A DNA stretch of 64,000 nucleotides from Phytophthora quininea (GCA_011947345.1 JAAVTG010000561.1:558001-622000), one strand, 5' to 3'. Counted from the first letter of the stretch, positions 11,513 to 21,638 are shown. The notes: generated by a model not told the origin, from the letters alone. Numbers and translations: made by a program.

Positions 11513-11532
11513 CACCACCAGAACGACGTGTG
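11513..11532 (-). promoter_or_regulatory. Conserved upstream 20-mer, temptin copy 2
   Basis: The block caccaccagaacgacgtgtg is the reverse complement of the identical block upstream of temptin copies 3 (18309-18328) and 4 (20257-20276). It sits about 275 bases before the start of copy 2. Copy 4 is otherwise diverged, so the conservation suggests a regulatory site. Confidence 0.4.
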
Positions 11533-11718
11533 CCATTGACCACTAGGACGTCGACATCGGTCGTCAACGCCGGCCAAAACTCAGCGGCGGCTGCACGTAT
11601 GACGACTTGAACCGCACCACCCGAATCGGAAATCGTCGTCGACCAGAACTGCGTCGGTGGGACTGCTTCTATCGTGCTTGATGAACCGCCAAGCTCGACC
11701 CGAGCGCTTCACTCCGAA

Positions 11719-11734
11719 GCTCACTTCTCAATTT
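11719..11734 (+). promoter_or_regulatory. Oomycete Inr/FPR core promoter, temptin copy 2
   Basis: GCTCACTTCTCAATTT differs from the consensus GCTCATTYYNCAWTTT at one position. It lies 74 bases upstream of ATG 11808 and is the best match in the window. Confidence 0.7.
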
Positions 11735-11807
11735 ACCGCTTCCAAGCCACTGCAGCTTACCCGACCACGCTTCCACTTCCAAGCGACAACTCCAACCACC
11801 ACCAACC

Positions 11808-12401
11808 ATGAAGGTTCTTTCTCTCAGCGTCGCTATGGTCGTGATGGCCGCTCTGCTCGTCTCGGACGTCAGCGCCTCCAAGAAGTTCGTGGCGAGACTG
11901 CCCAACGGCGGCAACGTCCCCAACACGCCGGCCATCGGCCACAGCGACGGCACCGGCGATGACGAGGCCACCAACGCTTTCGGCGACGCGTTCGCCGCTG
12001 CTGGGAAGAAGTGGACCAAGGAGCTGTGCCAGGCCGACTCGGACGTCGACGGCCAGACGAACGGCCAGGAGCTGGGCGACCCGTGCTGCGAATGGGACCA
12101 GACCGCCAACCCCGTGGCGCGGTGGTCGACGGGTGTCTCGAACCCGGGCGACGCGTCCAAGAAGTCGGACTCGAGCTTGTGGGCGAGCATTACCTGCGGC
12201 TCGTCGTCGTCGACGACGTCGAGTCCGAGTACGACCACGGCCCCGAGTTCGGGCAGTTCTCCGAGCACGGGTTCGAGCGGGACGCCGAGTCCGACCACCG
12301 CAAGTTCGACGTCGAGCACCCCGAGCACGAGCACGAACGCTTCGAGCAGCACACCGTCGTCGACCCAATCTCTTCGAGCCTGCACGTACGGCACGAAGTA
12401 G
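11808..12401 (+). CDS. Temptin-like Cys/Cys secreted protein, copy 2
   Basis: 197 residues with a signal peptide (MKVLSLSVAMVVMAALLVSD), temptin-like domain (KKFVARLPNGGNVPNTPAIG; DPCCEW; SLWASITC) and a long Ser/Thr/Pro stalk. The Asp-rich loop reads DSDVDGQTNGQE, with Val where the other five copies have Gly. It ends STQSLRACTYGTK without the hydrophobic GPI-type tail of copies 1, 4, 5 and 6, so it is probably secreted in soluble form. Almost identical to copy 3. Confidence 0.8.
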   Translation: MKVLSLSVAMVVMAALLVSDVSASKKFVARLPNGGNVPNTPAIGHSDGTGDDEATNAFGDAFAAAGKKWTKELCQADSDVDGQTNGQELGDPCCEWDQTANPVARWSTGVSNPGDASKKSDSSLWASITCGSSSSTTSSPSTTTAPSSGSSPSTGSSGTPSPTTASSTSSTPSTSTNASSSTPSSTQSLRACTYGTK

Positions 12402-12596
12402 AGTGTGATCGATGCGTCGACTTTCAACGATTGATCTCGTGAAGGACCAGTTCCGTGCTCCAGCGGTACGAGCATCCCGTCTATATTATTGCCGTTTTAC
12501 ATAACTACAAGTTTGGCGCTTTAAGAAAACAGGATCTGAAAGCATTCCACTCATCTCTTAGCGACCTTTTAGTTAGATACGTGACTAGGTGCCTTC

Positions 12597-15500
12597 ATGG
12601 AGAGCAAGCGTCTGGATGCTATCAAGCTAGCCGTAGACTCGCGCTGGGACGACTTACGGCGACTCGTGGAGGCCGAACCGGCCACTGCTCAGCAGGTGGA
12701 CTCGTATGGCATGCTTCCATTACACTGGGCCTGCACCGACCCGCAACCCAATGGCGAAGGATTGCTGTTACTATTACTCAAGGCCTTTCCGAAAGGTGCA
12801 CAGACTACCAATGCGGCTGAACTGCTGCCGCTGCAGATCGCCATCAAGGCTCAGGCGGGCATCGAGTGGCTGCAGGCACTGTTAGCCGCGTATCCGAACG
12901 CTGTGCTCAAGAAGACATCCGCCGGTGAAAGTGTTATTCGTCTTGCACGGACATCTCGACTACCCAGCCGCAGTGTCGATCTGCTGCAAGAAATGTACCA
13001 CCACGTCTGCGCGAAGGAAGGAATTCCGGCTCTGGAAGAGTGGGAAAACACCACAAAGATCCGTCAAAACCTCTGAGGGTATCCATAGATGCTGCAGGAT
13101 CGATTGACCACCGAATACCCAAGAGATTGACCAGCAGCACGACAACAGTAAGATCCTCGTTGGACTCTAGCTATACAGTACCGCAAATGACCCCCAACGT
13201 GAGCAGCGCTCAAGAATAATGGTATCCCTTCCGCCGCGATGGATGAACGCACCAAAATGCAGTTTCTGCGATCAAACGTTCAGCACCTTCAGAAAGCGTC
13301 ACCATTGTCGTAATTGTGGGCAGTCAATCTGTGGAGACCATTCCGCACGTGAACGAATGAAGCTTCCGCATTATGGCCTGAGCGATCGCCATCGCGTTTG
13401 CGTGGTATGCCACGACTACCTGTCTCGTACTGACGATCGGTATGCTAACCAACTCTTGCTTAGCGATTCAAATCTGTATACCGTCGAAGAATCTCCTTAC
13501 GATGATGGTGGTGGCAATGCTAACGAGTGGAGGGAAAATGATTTCCGAGACACTGAAGAAAACGCCAGAGCAGATACTGTTGGCGCACGTTCCCTTCGGA
13601 CAAAGAACTCTTGACTTCTATTGCTACTGGGTTGGTGGCCTCGGACCTTCTCTCCTTACTCAAAGAACGATGCACCGATGACTTTGTGGTATTTCGGAGT
13701 GTTGTGGATCGCATTGACCGGCTAATTAAGATTGCGGGGTCTTACACAGAGAACTCGCGCGCCAAAATTGTTGTAGAGGCTGCTGCAATCCAACTTCTTG
13801 GCAGTATTCTCAAATCAGGGTACTCCAATTTTGAACACATGAACGATACCTCACAATGGACCATTCGAGTGCGTCACTGTATTATTGATGCGCCTCGGAG
13901 GTCTGAATTTTCCTTCAGCATTCACAAAAAGATTAGCGAAATTGCTCTTTCCAGCTTGAGCGCCGACGGGAGCATTAAAATCGCGACGAATTGGGAGCAT
14001 GGTTGGAGAAATGATCGCCGTGATCAAGCAAAATATTTGATCGGGCAAATAAATACAATCACGGCTAGTGCACTGAGTCGAGATGATATGGATACCTTCC
14101 TGCAAGGCTTGCAATTTTGGAGGTGCCGAGAATCGTCAATGCATGAAGTGGAGCATATTCTTATAAAGACTCTTGCTAAACAAATATCGTTCCTACGATC
14201 TAATATTGCAACCAGCCGTTACTTCGGCATCGATCCACACGTTCCAAGGGGAGAAGTGCGGCTTTCTACGACTGAAACACATGTGTCCGGTCAGCTTGGA
14301 GAGTGGCTTGATGCATCAGTATATGTGTACCCGGTACCGGTGGAACAACGGTTTGCTGTAAAGCGTTGGTTCTCACTAAACCACCCACATATTGTGAACC
14401 TCTTGGGGCTTTGTGAAAGTCAAGAAGGCCTTCTGCTTCTTTGCGAGAATTATGACTCAATGAACCTTGATCAATATTTGCTGAGCAACAGAAATCAGTG
14501 CTCTGTGTGGCAACTGCTGTACAAAGCAGCATTGGGGTTACAGTACATTCACGAGTCTGGCATGATTCATGGGCCAATGCGTTGCAGTGACATCCTGGTG
14601 GGAAACGATGGGATAGCAAGAATCGGTAATCTGGGGTGGAACGTTTTGCACAAACATACTGGTGATGATGAAACAAGAGCTGTATGTGTTCATACGGGAT
14701 GGGAATCACCGGAAGATCTGACTTCGAATGCAACAACTCAGGTGTCCGATGTATATTCGTTCGGGATGACGGTGATTGAAGCGGTCACTGACGATGCTCC
14801 TTACAATATCATGATATACGACGAAATTGTAAGAGGAGTAAAGGAAGGAAGATTTCCGCGGCGTCCTCCGAAGGGTTTCAGTAATGAGCAATGGGAACTT
14901 GTCAAGAGAATGTGTGCCCCCAACGCTGCTGTCAGAATACCCATTCATGAGGTTGTATGCACGCTTTCAAAGTTCGCGGATGAAGCATTTCGCGCAAGTA
15001 GGTGTCGGGACGAGAATGCAAGTCTTCGTTTGGTGACTACCGCTCCCGCTAGGAGTTCATTGTCGCGAACTTATCGTCGTCGATGGTCTACAGCCCCTCG
15101 ACTATCAAAAGCATTAACTACGGTCGTGATTCAATCGGAGACCTTGAAGATAAAGGCATTTGTGTCGTTTCAGTCGGGGATGATGGTGGTGATGATGCCG
15201 ACATTATCGAGGATACCAAGACGAAGACGCGTCCACCCTGGTACATACCTCAACACGAGTCGTGGACTGCAGAGTTCGAGCCGTGCGGTCAGACACTATT
15301 AACGTCATGTTTTCTTGGAACTTGGATGGAAGCTGTGGTTGTCATTGAAAAGATGAACCTGTCGCTGCATGCAAGTAGGTGCCTTGCCGATATCGCGGAC
15401 GCGTGGTACAAACTGAAGCACCCGAATGTGCTGCATCTCTTTGGCGCTTGCCATGACGCTCAAACTCCTTTCTTCGTCCGTGAATATGCTCCTTTGGGCA

Positions 15501-17287
15501 CGTTGAATATGTACCTGCAGAGCTATGGGGCCAATTCAGCCTATGGCGGCGAATATTCGAAATCGCTTGTGCGCTCCGCTATCTGCACTCTCGTGGCATC
15601 GTTCACAGCGATATCAGGTGCGATAACGTTTTGGTGACGATAGGTGGGAAAGCCAAACTTTCGGGTTTTCATTCATGCTCTGCGCTTAAGAACCACAGCT
15701 TTCATTCTGGTACGACCTCCAATGCAAGAGTGCGATGGGCAGCTCCTGAAATTTTAAACGGCGAGCCGCCTTCACCGGAATCTGACGTCTATTCACTCGG
15801 AATGCTAATGATTGAGGCTTTAACGAGGAAAATACCGTGGGGAGATCGCCACCCGGATATCCGAGTGCAAGATCTAGTAGCCGTGAAGCACAAAATACCA
15901 CCAAAACCAAAAGACGCTGGGGAGACAATGTGGACGTTGATACAACGTATGTGCTTGTTCGACCCAAGTGAGCGAGCCAAGTTGCCTGAAGTTGTTCGAC
16001 TTCTCAAAATTGTTGCAGCAGTTGAATCACAAGTTCCCTGGCAGCATGATTCATATGAGAATGACGGGGATCGAATCCTGGTGATGGAACTCATTCTTGA
16101 GCGCTACTTTGAGATACACGACAAGCCAGACATTGTAGGTCAATACTGTCCAAGAAATTCCGATGCTGACGATTGCGTTTGGGAAGACGATGATGAGTTG
16201 CAGCAACCCGTAAATACAGTAGCCGAGTTTGCAGCTGAGGATGTTTTTGCCAACAATTTTGAAGTGCGGCTTCAAGATGCCGGGTAAAACCAATGAATAC
16301 CTTGATAAAGCTTTCGCAGGGCGGCGTTGCTAATCCCGAAATTCCAGGACGAATTTCCCCGGAATGGCTTATCGATGCTGACGAATTAGAAGTTGAGGAT
16401 CGCATCGCTTTTGGTGGATTTGGCTCTGTTCATTACGGCACTTGGCTTGGTGCTCCCGTCGCGATAAAAATCATGAAAAAACTGGATGTGGAGGCGTTCC
16501 AAAGAGAGCTGAATGTCTGGTATGGTTTGAATCACCCGTTCATTGTGACTTTGTTTGGAGGCAACACCTCCGGCAACAAACCTTTCTTCGTATGTGATTT
16601 AGCTGATTCCTCTCGAGGCTGTTTAGGTAAAGCAGTGACGACAAACAACAAGCAGATCATTTGGAAAATGCTCTATCAGTCAGCGTCTGCGCTGCAATAT
16701 CTTCACTCTCGCGATACTATCCATGCTGATCTCAAGGGAAATAACATACTGATCAAAGAAGATGGCAACGCCCAGATTACAGACTTCGGCTTAAGTCTGA
16801 ATAAGACTATATGGACGCGGTCGAGAGCAATACCCACTACAGCGGCTGTGCGCTGGAAAGCACCGGAATGTCTGGGTGGACAACCCCATCGAAAGCGTCC
16901 GACATTTACTCGTTAGGGATGCTCATTGTGGAAGCCATGACTGGAGAGCTGCCGTGGAATCTCAAAGATGAACTAGCTGTTAGCCATCGTGCAAGAAAAT
17001 GTGAACTTCCTACCCGACCGTCGTGCTTTAGTGACGCTGAGTGGGGACTTGTCAAACTCATGTGTCGCAGTGACCCGGAAGAGCGGCTGGATCTCGATGT
17101 TGTCATGAATGTGATGCGCATATTTGCCTTCGACGCACTTTCACGCATAGAAAATCATCTATTTGTTTCGAAATTGGTTTACGAATGGAGTGTTTCGATT
17201 AAAGAGGCACGCCATGCTCCAAGCTTGCAGCACTCAGACACAAGCCGTCCGAGCATCGAATCTGTACGGTCAGCACAAACAGCATAG
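12597..17287 (+). CDS. Ankyrin – FYVE – triple TKL kinase protein
   Basis: Eight consecutive plus-strand frames, each offset by one base as if one base were missing at each of seven junctions. Adding seven bases makes the span an exact multiple of three (about 1,565 residues). Order: ankyrin repeats (12597-13076; MLPLHWACTD), FYVE finger (13,250-13,420; CSFCDQTF, RKRHHCRNCG, ICGDHS, CVVC), a helical linker, then three TKL-like kinase domains. Kinase 1 (about 14,230-14,985) keeps the VAIK-type Lys but has HGPMRCSD for HRD and GNLG for DFG, so it is a pseudokinase. Kinase 2 (about 15,265-16,015) has HSDIRCDN but no DFG and lacks the usual Lys context. Kinase 3 (about 16,390-17,120) has FGGFGSV, VAIKIM, HADLKGNNIL, TDFGLS and APE and should be active. 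PI3P-membrane recruitment with intramolecular control is inferred. Alternative: two or more adjacent genes. Confidence 0.7.
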
Positions 17288-17440
17288 TTAGAACCGAAAA
17301 AGAAATTCCAACAAAAAAACAATCCGCAAAGGAAAGGCAACGTTAATTGGAACCGCCATTTACAATCTGAAAGTTCAATTGGAGCACCAAACCGGTCCTT
17401 CACGAGATCAATCGTTGAAAGTCGACGCATCGATCACACT

Positions 17441-18034
17441 CTACTTCGTGCCGTACGTGCAGGCTCGAAGAGATTGGGTCGACGACGGTGTGCTGCTCGA
17501 AGCGTTCGTGCTCGTGCTCGGGGTGCTCGACGTCGAACTTGCGGTGGTCGGACTCGGCGTCCCGCTCGAACCCGTGCTCGGAGAACTGCCCGAACTCGGG
17601 GCCGTGGTCGTACTCGGACTCGACGTCGTCGACGACGACGAGCCGCAGGTAATGCTCGCCCACAAGCTCGAGTCCGACTTCTTGGACGCGTCGCCCGGGT
17701 TCGAGACACCCGTCGACCACCGCGTCACGGGGTTGGCGGTCTGGTCCCATTCGCAGCACGGGTCGCCCAGCTCCTGGCCGTTCGTCTGGCCGTCGCCGTC
17801 CGAGTCGGCCTGGCACAGCTCCTTGGTCCACTTCTTCCCAGCGGCGGCGAACGCGTCGCCGAAAGCGTTGGTGGCCTCGTCATCGCCGGTGCCGTCGCTG
17901 TGGCCGATGGCCGGCGTATTGGGGACGTTGCCGCCGTTGGGCAGTCTCGCCACGAACTTCTTGGAGGCGCTGACGTCCGAGACGAGCAGAGCGGCCATCA
18001 CGACCATAGCGACGCTGAGAGAAAGAACCTTCAT
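17441..18034 (-). CDS. Temptin-like Cys/Cys secreted protein, copy 3
   Basis: 197 residues, nearly identical to copy 2: same signal peptide, temptin-like domain and Ser/Thr/Pro stalk, and the same missing hydrophobic tail. It keeps the usual Asp-rich loop DSDGDGQTNGQE. Another difference is Thr for Ala in the NPV-T/A-RWSTG segment. Start at 18034, shared by position with copy 2; the frame is open upstream to 18184 but that part is the promoter in both copies. Ends about 150 bases from the stop of the kinase gene (convergent). Confidence 0.8.
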   Translation of the reverse strand: MKVLSLSVAMVVMAALLVSDVSASKKFVARLPNGGNVPNTPAIGHSDGTGDDEATNAFGDAFAAAGKKWTKELCQADSDGDGQTNGQELGDPCCEWDQTANPVTRWSTGVSNPGDASKKSDSSLWASITCGSSSSTTSSPSTTTAPSSGSSPSTGSSGTPSPTTASSTSSTPSTSTNASSSTPSSTQSLRACTYGTK

Positions 18035-18107
18035 GGTTGGTGGTGGTTGGAGTTGTCGCTTGGAAGTGGAAGCGTGGTCGGGTAAGCTGCAGTGGCTTGG
18101 AAGCGGT

Positions 18108-18123
18108 AAATTGAGAAGTGAGT
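18108..18123 (-). promoter_or_regulatory. Oomycete Inr/FPR core promoter, temptin copy 3
   Basis: Reads ACTCACTTCTCAATTT on the minus strand, about 74 bases upstream of the start at 18034; equivalent of the copy 2 element with one more change. Confidence 0.65.
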
Positions 18124-18308
18124 TCGGAGTGAAGCGCTCGGGTCGAGCTTGGCGGTTCATCAAGCACGATAGAAGCAGTCCCACCGACGCAGTTCTGGTC
18201 GACGACGATTTCCGATTCGGGTGGTGCGGTTCAAGTCGTCATACGTGCAGCCGCCGCTGAGTTTTGGCCGGCGTTGACGACCGATGTCGACGTCCTAGTG
18301 GTCAATGG

Positions 18309-18328
18309 CACACGTCGTTCTGGTGGTG
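18309..18328 (+). promoter_or_regulatory. Conserved upstream 20-mer, temptin copy 3
   Basis: Block cacacgtcgttctggtggtg, identical to 20257-20276 and to the reverse complement of 11513-11532. About 275 bases upstream of the start of copy 3. Confidence 0.4.
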
Positions 18329-18526
18329 CTTGCTGGGGCACACGCTTCTCGATCATTTGATGTCGGTGGTTACCGTGAGTTTAAGCTCCGCTTCGAGATG
18401 CTGGACAGAAAATTTCTGACGCTAGCCCTTCAAGCACGAGCACCGATTTTTTCGTCGCAGAGGTTATTCCAACAATGAAAAAGACCAGCTCGTTTGGGCG
18501 TTCATTAATCGCGGATTGCATTTGAC

Positions 18527-19035
18527 TCATTTACTTCCACTGGTAGGCACAACCGAAAACTTGTTGATCGTATCGACCAACGCTTCCAGATCAAACTCGA
18601 CGGGGACGTCTTCGTGTCCAGCAAGTGCAGCGGGGAACTCAGCGCCATGATAGAGCTAGAGCTCTGCCATGATAGAGCTTCCTCAAAGGGAACGCTAATG
18701 AGATTCCCAGCGTCGTACATTCAACTGAGAGCCCTCTACTAGCCCGATAATGTCTCCGTCTGAGGTGCTCTGTAGTACTCGAATGCTTGGGCTGCGCTTG
18801 CGCTGGAGTAAGGGATTTTGACCCCAATAGCCACTTGAATCTCTGGGTGGTGCGTGTAGACGGCCAGCCTGCTCTCGATGTAAGGATGTTCATCACGTTT
18901 CCCACCTCGACTACAAGACGTGGCAGCTCGCCTTCACCTGCCGCAACGGGCTTCAGACAACCAATAGGCTCACACCTCTCGGGAGAAAGCTCAAGCGTAC
19001 GCCCGCCTTGATCGAGCAGTGTTGACATCTCCGTC
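18527..19035 (-). pseudogene. Degraded gene, possibly Uma2-like PD-(D/E)xK nuclease fold
   Basis: Short minus-strand coding pieces in shifting frames: ELPRLVVEVG, then VYTHHPEIQVAIGVKIPYSS, then EDVPVEFDLEALVDTINKFS ending at a TGA at 18527. The pattern E-V-x(n)-QVAIGVKI resembles the Glu…(E/I)xK core of Uma2-like restriction-endonuclease-fold proteins. No start codon or continuous frame. A duplicated gctctatcatgg near 18,640-18,680 suggests a small tandem duplication. Family assignment is tentative. Confidence 0.35.
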
Positions 19036-19157
19036 GTTGCTGTCAAATTCTTCAATCTTCGCCACTAGCATTAACTCGATTGGCATTGACACAGCCTTAG
19101 CTCAAAGTGAATTGATTTCTAACACGCAAAACCGATCGGCCTCAATCATCACACACT

Positions 19158-20034
19158 TCAAGCCAGTAAAACCATCACCGCGGCGAGGACGCTGGCGGTA
19201 GTCAGGAAGACCGGGTTTAAAACGGCAGCTGCACTGGTGCTCGAGGCTGTCGAGCCAGCCTTCGACGAGCTGGTGGTCGGGATACTGGCAGCGGCTGAAC
19301 TGTCACCGCCAGCGCTTCCAACGTTGTTGCTCTTGCTGCTGTCACCTTGAGGCTCGATGTCAAAAGAGACGCTCGAACTCGAGGAGCTCAAGCTCACTGC
19401 CGTCGTGGGTACTCGCCTCAATTGAATTCCCGTCATCAGGGTGGTTATGGTCGCTTGAAGCAGGGGTGCTCGAGTTTGACATTTGAGCCATCGACCCTTC
19501 TGCATCATGAACTGAACTCGAACCAGTCGCTGCAGTTGAACTGGTAGTCGCGGAAGCAGTCGGTGGCCGAGTCGTCGACGATGCGGTCGTCGTCGCACTT
19601 GCCGCGGCACCAGACGACGTAGCCGTAGCGGGCGATGAAGCACCACACATGTTCGCCCATAAGCTCGGGTCCGATGTCTTGGAAGCGTCACTCGGGTGCG
19701 AGACGCCGGTGGTCCAGCTCGGTTGGGCCCCTTGAGTCCACTCGCAACACGGATCTCCCAGCTCCTGGCCGTTGGTCTGGCCGTCACCGTCGGTATCTGC
19801 CTCACACAGTTCCTTGGTCCACTTCTTCCCAGCAGCAGCGAAGGCATCGCCGAAAGCGTTGGTAGCTTCGTCGTCACCCGTGCCGTCGGTGTGGCCGATT
19901 GCTGGGGTGTCAGGAACGTTGCCACCGTTTGGAATCATCGCCACGAACTTCTTCGAGGCATTGACGTCCGAAACGAGCAAGGTGGTCGCGGCCATACCAA
20001 CGCCAAAAGCCGAGCGGGGAATTAGAACTTTCAT
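19158..20034 (-). CDS. Temptin-like Cys/Cys protein with long stalk, copy 4
   Basis: About 290 residues, the longest copy. Signal peptide after ATG 20034 (MKVLIPRSAFGVGMAATTLL), temptin-like domain (KKFVAMIPNGGNVPDTPAIG; DTDGDGQTNGQE; DPCCEW; SLWANMC), then an extended Ser/Thr/Ala-rich region and a hydrophobic GPI-type tail (LNPVFLTTASVLAAVMVLLA). The frame changes near 19,375-19,400 (net two missing bases), inside the Ser-rich part; both sides are coding in composition and the tail is found only after the shift. Confidence 0.75.
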
Positions 20035-20094
20035 CGAGGTGGAGATGTCTTGAAGTCGAGGTAAGGTAACACCGGTGTTGGTTCGGCGGTGGCG

Positions 20095-20110
20095 TTTTGA
20101 AAAATGAGGC
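20095..20110 (-). promoter_or_regulatory. Oomycete Inr/FPR-like core promoter, temptin copy 4
   Basis: GCCTCATTTTTCAAAA on the minus strand, 61-76 bases upstream of the start at 20034. Confidence 0.6.
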
Positions 20111-20256
20111 TTACACGCGAATGCGGCCGACCTTGCATGTGCCAAGGCCCTCCTCAAGTAACCCGACTGCAATTCGTTTGGTGGTGTTGCCCTCGCCTCG
20201 CGAATGATAATTTAAAGCTCGCCTCAAGCAGTTTTAAGTGTGCTAGTGGTCGAAGG

Positions 20257-20276
20257 CACACGTCGTTCTGGTGGTG
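20257..20276 (+). promoter_or_regulatory. Conserved upstream 20-mer, temptin copy 4
   Basis: Same block as 18309-18328, about 223 bases upstream of the start. The preceding bases (ctagtggtc) are also shared, although the genes themselves have diverged. Confidence 0.4.
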
Positions 20277-20436
20277 GGCAGCACCCACGATAATTTAGCG
20301 CCGGAAGTCGCTAGTTCATGTTGTGCACTCGACCTTTGTTCAGAAACCACGAGAAAGCGGGCTCGGAAGCCGAGGACGCCAATCATGAGGGTTGACTTGT
20401 CGATTAAGTCGAAAACTTATTTTGCGAGCATTAACC

Positions 20437-20918
20437 TTACGCGAAACTCAAGACAGCAGCGATACCAACAGCTACCATTGTCATTCCAGTAGCAGCGAAC
20501 GTCCCGCTGGCAGCAGAAGTCGAGGAGATGGCAGTGACGTTGGAGCAGTCGATGTTGGCCCACAGACTCGCGTTCGATGTCTTGGTGGCGTCGCTCGGGT
20601 GCGATACCCCGAGGTCCACCGGGGCTGTGAGCCCTTGGTCCACTCGCAGCATGGGTCGCCTAGTTCTTGACCGTTCGTCTGGCCATCGCCGTCGGTGTCG
20701 GCCTTGCACAGCGCCAGAGTCCACTGAAGTCCTGCGTTGTTGAAGGCCGTGCCGAATGCGTTGTTCGACGACGAGTCGCCCGTGTTGTCCTCGTGACCGA
20801 TGGCAGGCGCATTCGGCACGTTGGCACCGTTTGGGATGCGTTGGACGAACTCCTTTTTCGCGTCGGCTGTAGAGCTCAGCAAAGCAGCAGCGAGCGTGAC
20901 TGCAGTGGCGATCTTCAT
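20437..20918 (-). CDS. Temptin-like Cys/Cys protein, copy 5 (frame-broken)
   Basis: Start at 20918 (MKIATAVTLAAALLSSTADA signal peptide). Temptin-like domain: KKEFVQRIPNGANVPNAPAI, DTDGDGQTNGQE, DPCCEW, and SLWANIDC after the break; hydrophobic GPI-type tail (MTMVAVGIAAVLSFA). The frame changes near 20,610, in GGGG, where the other copies read PRWTSGVSHPSDA; one extra G would restore it. The Ser/Thr stalk is very short, giving about 160 residues. Confidence 0.72.
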
Positions 20919-20953
20919 GGCTGGTTCGTGAGGTGGTGTGCTTGAGGCCCGGT

Positions 20954-20969
20954 CGTTTGGAGAATGAAC
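20954..20969 (-). promoter_or_regulatory. Oomycete Inr/FPR-like core promoter, temptin copy 5
   Basis: GTTCATTCTCCAAACG on the minus strand, 36-51 bases upstream of the start at 20918. The FPR half is less well conserved. Confidence 0.5.
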
Positions 20970-21133
20970 AGGGCGCAGGATGGGGTCTGCAACTCCAAAA
21001 GCGTCGAAACTGCCCGCCCGTTTGCAAACCCATGGCGCTAGTCGTTCCTCGAAGACTGATCGCATGGTGAAAGGTATAACCGCCTAAGAGACTCAACGTC
21101 CTTGCATTTCGACAACAATCCTTCGTGTTCGAT

Positions 21134-21611
21134 CTACACACTCAGTACGACCGCGATGACTGCCGCAAAGGCAAGACCTAATGGCTGGACACTGTTAGCA
21201 CTCGAACTGGCGATGGTGGCCACTCCGGTGCAGTTGATGTTGGCCCAGAGACTCTCGTTGGAAGTCCTGGAGGCGTCGCTCGGGTGCGAGACGCCCGAGG
21301 TCCAGCGAGGGTGGCTCCCACAGTCCATTCACAGCACGGGTCGCCGAGTTCCTGGCCGTTGGTCTGACCGTCCCCGTCGGTGTCTGCCTGGCAAAGCTCC
21401 GCCGTCCAGGACTTGCCGGCATCGGCGAACGCATTGCCGAACGCGTTGGTGGCCGACGACTTGCCGGTATTGTCGGAGTGGCCGATGGCGGGGCGTTAGG
21501 GACGTTGCCGCCGTTGGGCAGCAACGCCACGAACTCTTTCGAAGCGACGGTCTCCGATGAGAAGATCGCCATGGTAGTAGCAGCGACGAGTAAGGAGGTC
21601 GAGGTCTTCAT
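21134..21611 (-). CDS. Temptin-like Cys/Cys protein, copy 6 (frame-broken twice)
   Basis: Start at 21611 with a signal peptide (MKTSTSLLVAATTMAIFSSE). Blocks: KEFVALLPNGGNVPNAP, then the frame changes in a CCCC run near 21,498; ADTDGDGQTNGQE and DPCCEW follow; a second break near 21,310; then PRWTSGVSHPSDASRTS, SLWANINC and a hydrophobic tail (LGLAFAAVIAVVLSV). Each break is one missing base and all blocks are otherwise conserved, so error or very recent loss is likelier than old decay. Confidence 0.7.
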
Positions 21612-21624
21612 GATGTTGGTGGTG

Positions 21625-21638
21625 CTTTGAAAAGTAAC
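21625..21638 (-). promoter_or_regulatory. Weak Inr-like element, temptin copy 6
   Basis: GTTACTTTTCAAAG on the minus strand resembles the core of the element upstream of copies 1-5 but is only 14 bases before the start and matches less well. Confidence 0.3.

Larger units (their letters stand above)
11425..12462 (+). repeat. Inverted repeat arm 1 (~1 kb) carrying temptin copy 2
   Basis: Nearly identical, in opposite orientation, to 17376-18415. The similarity covers the upstream region, the whole temptin-like gene and about 60 bases 3' of it, with a handful of substitutions (for example near 11,480, 12,052 and 12,117). Homology fades beyond both ends. The arms enclose the 4.7 kb ankyrin–FYVE–kinase gene. 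Confidence 0.85.
17376..18415 (-). repeat. Inverted repeat arm 2 (~1 kb) carrying temptin copy 3
   Basis: Mirror copy of 11425-12462. The near identity of both coding and non-coding parts indicates a recent duplication or ongoing gene conversion. Confidence 0.85.

Noticed and set aside
17379..18260. Long frame (293 codons) antisense to temptin copy 3, and its equivalent at 11669-12475
   Set aside because: Exact antisense of real genes whose Ser/Thr/Pro codons avoid stops on the opposite strand; it has no domain and appears in both arms only because they are duplicates.
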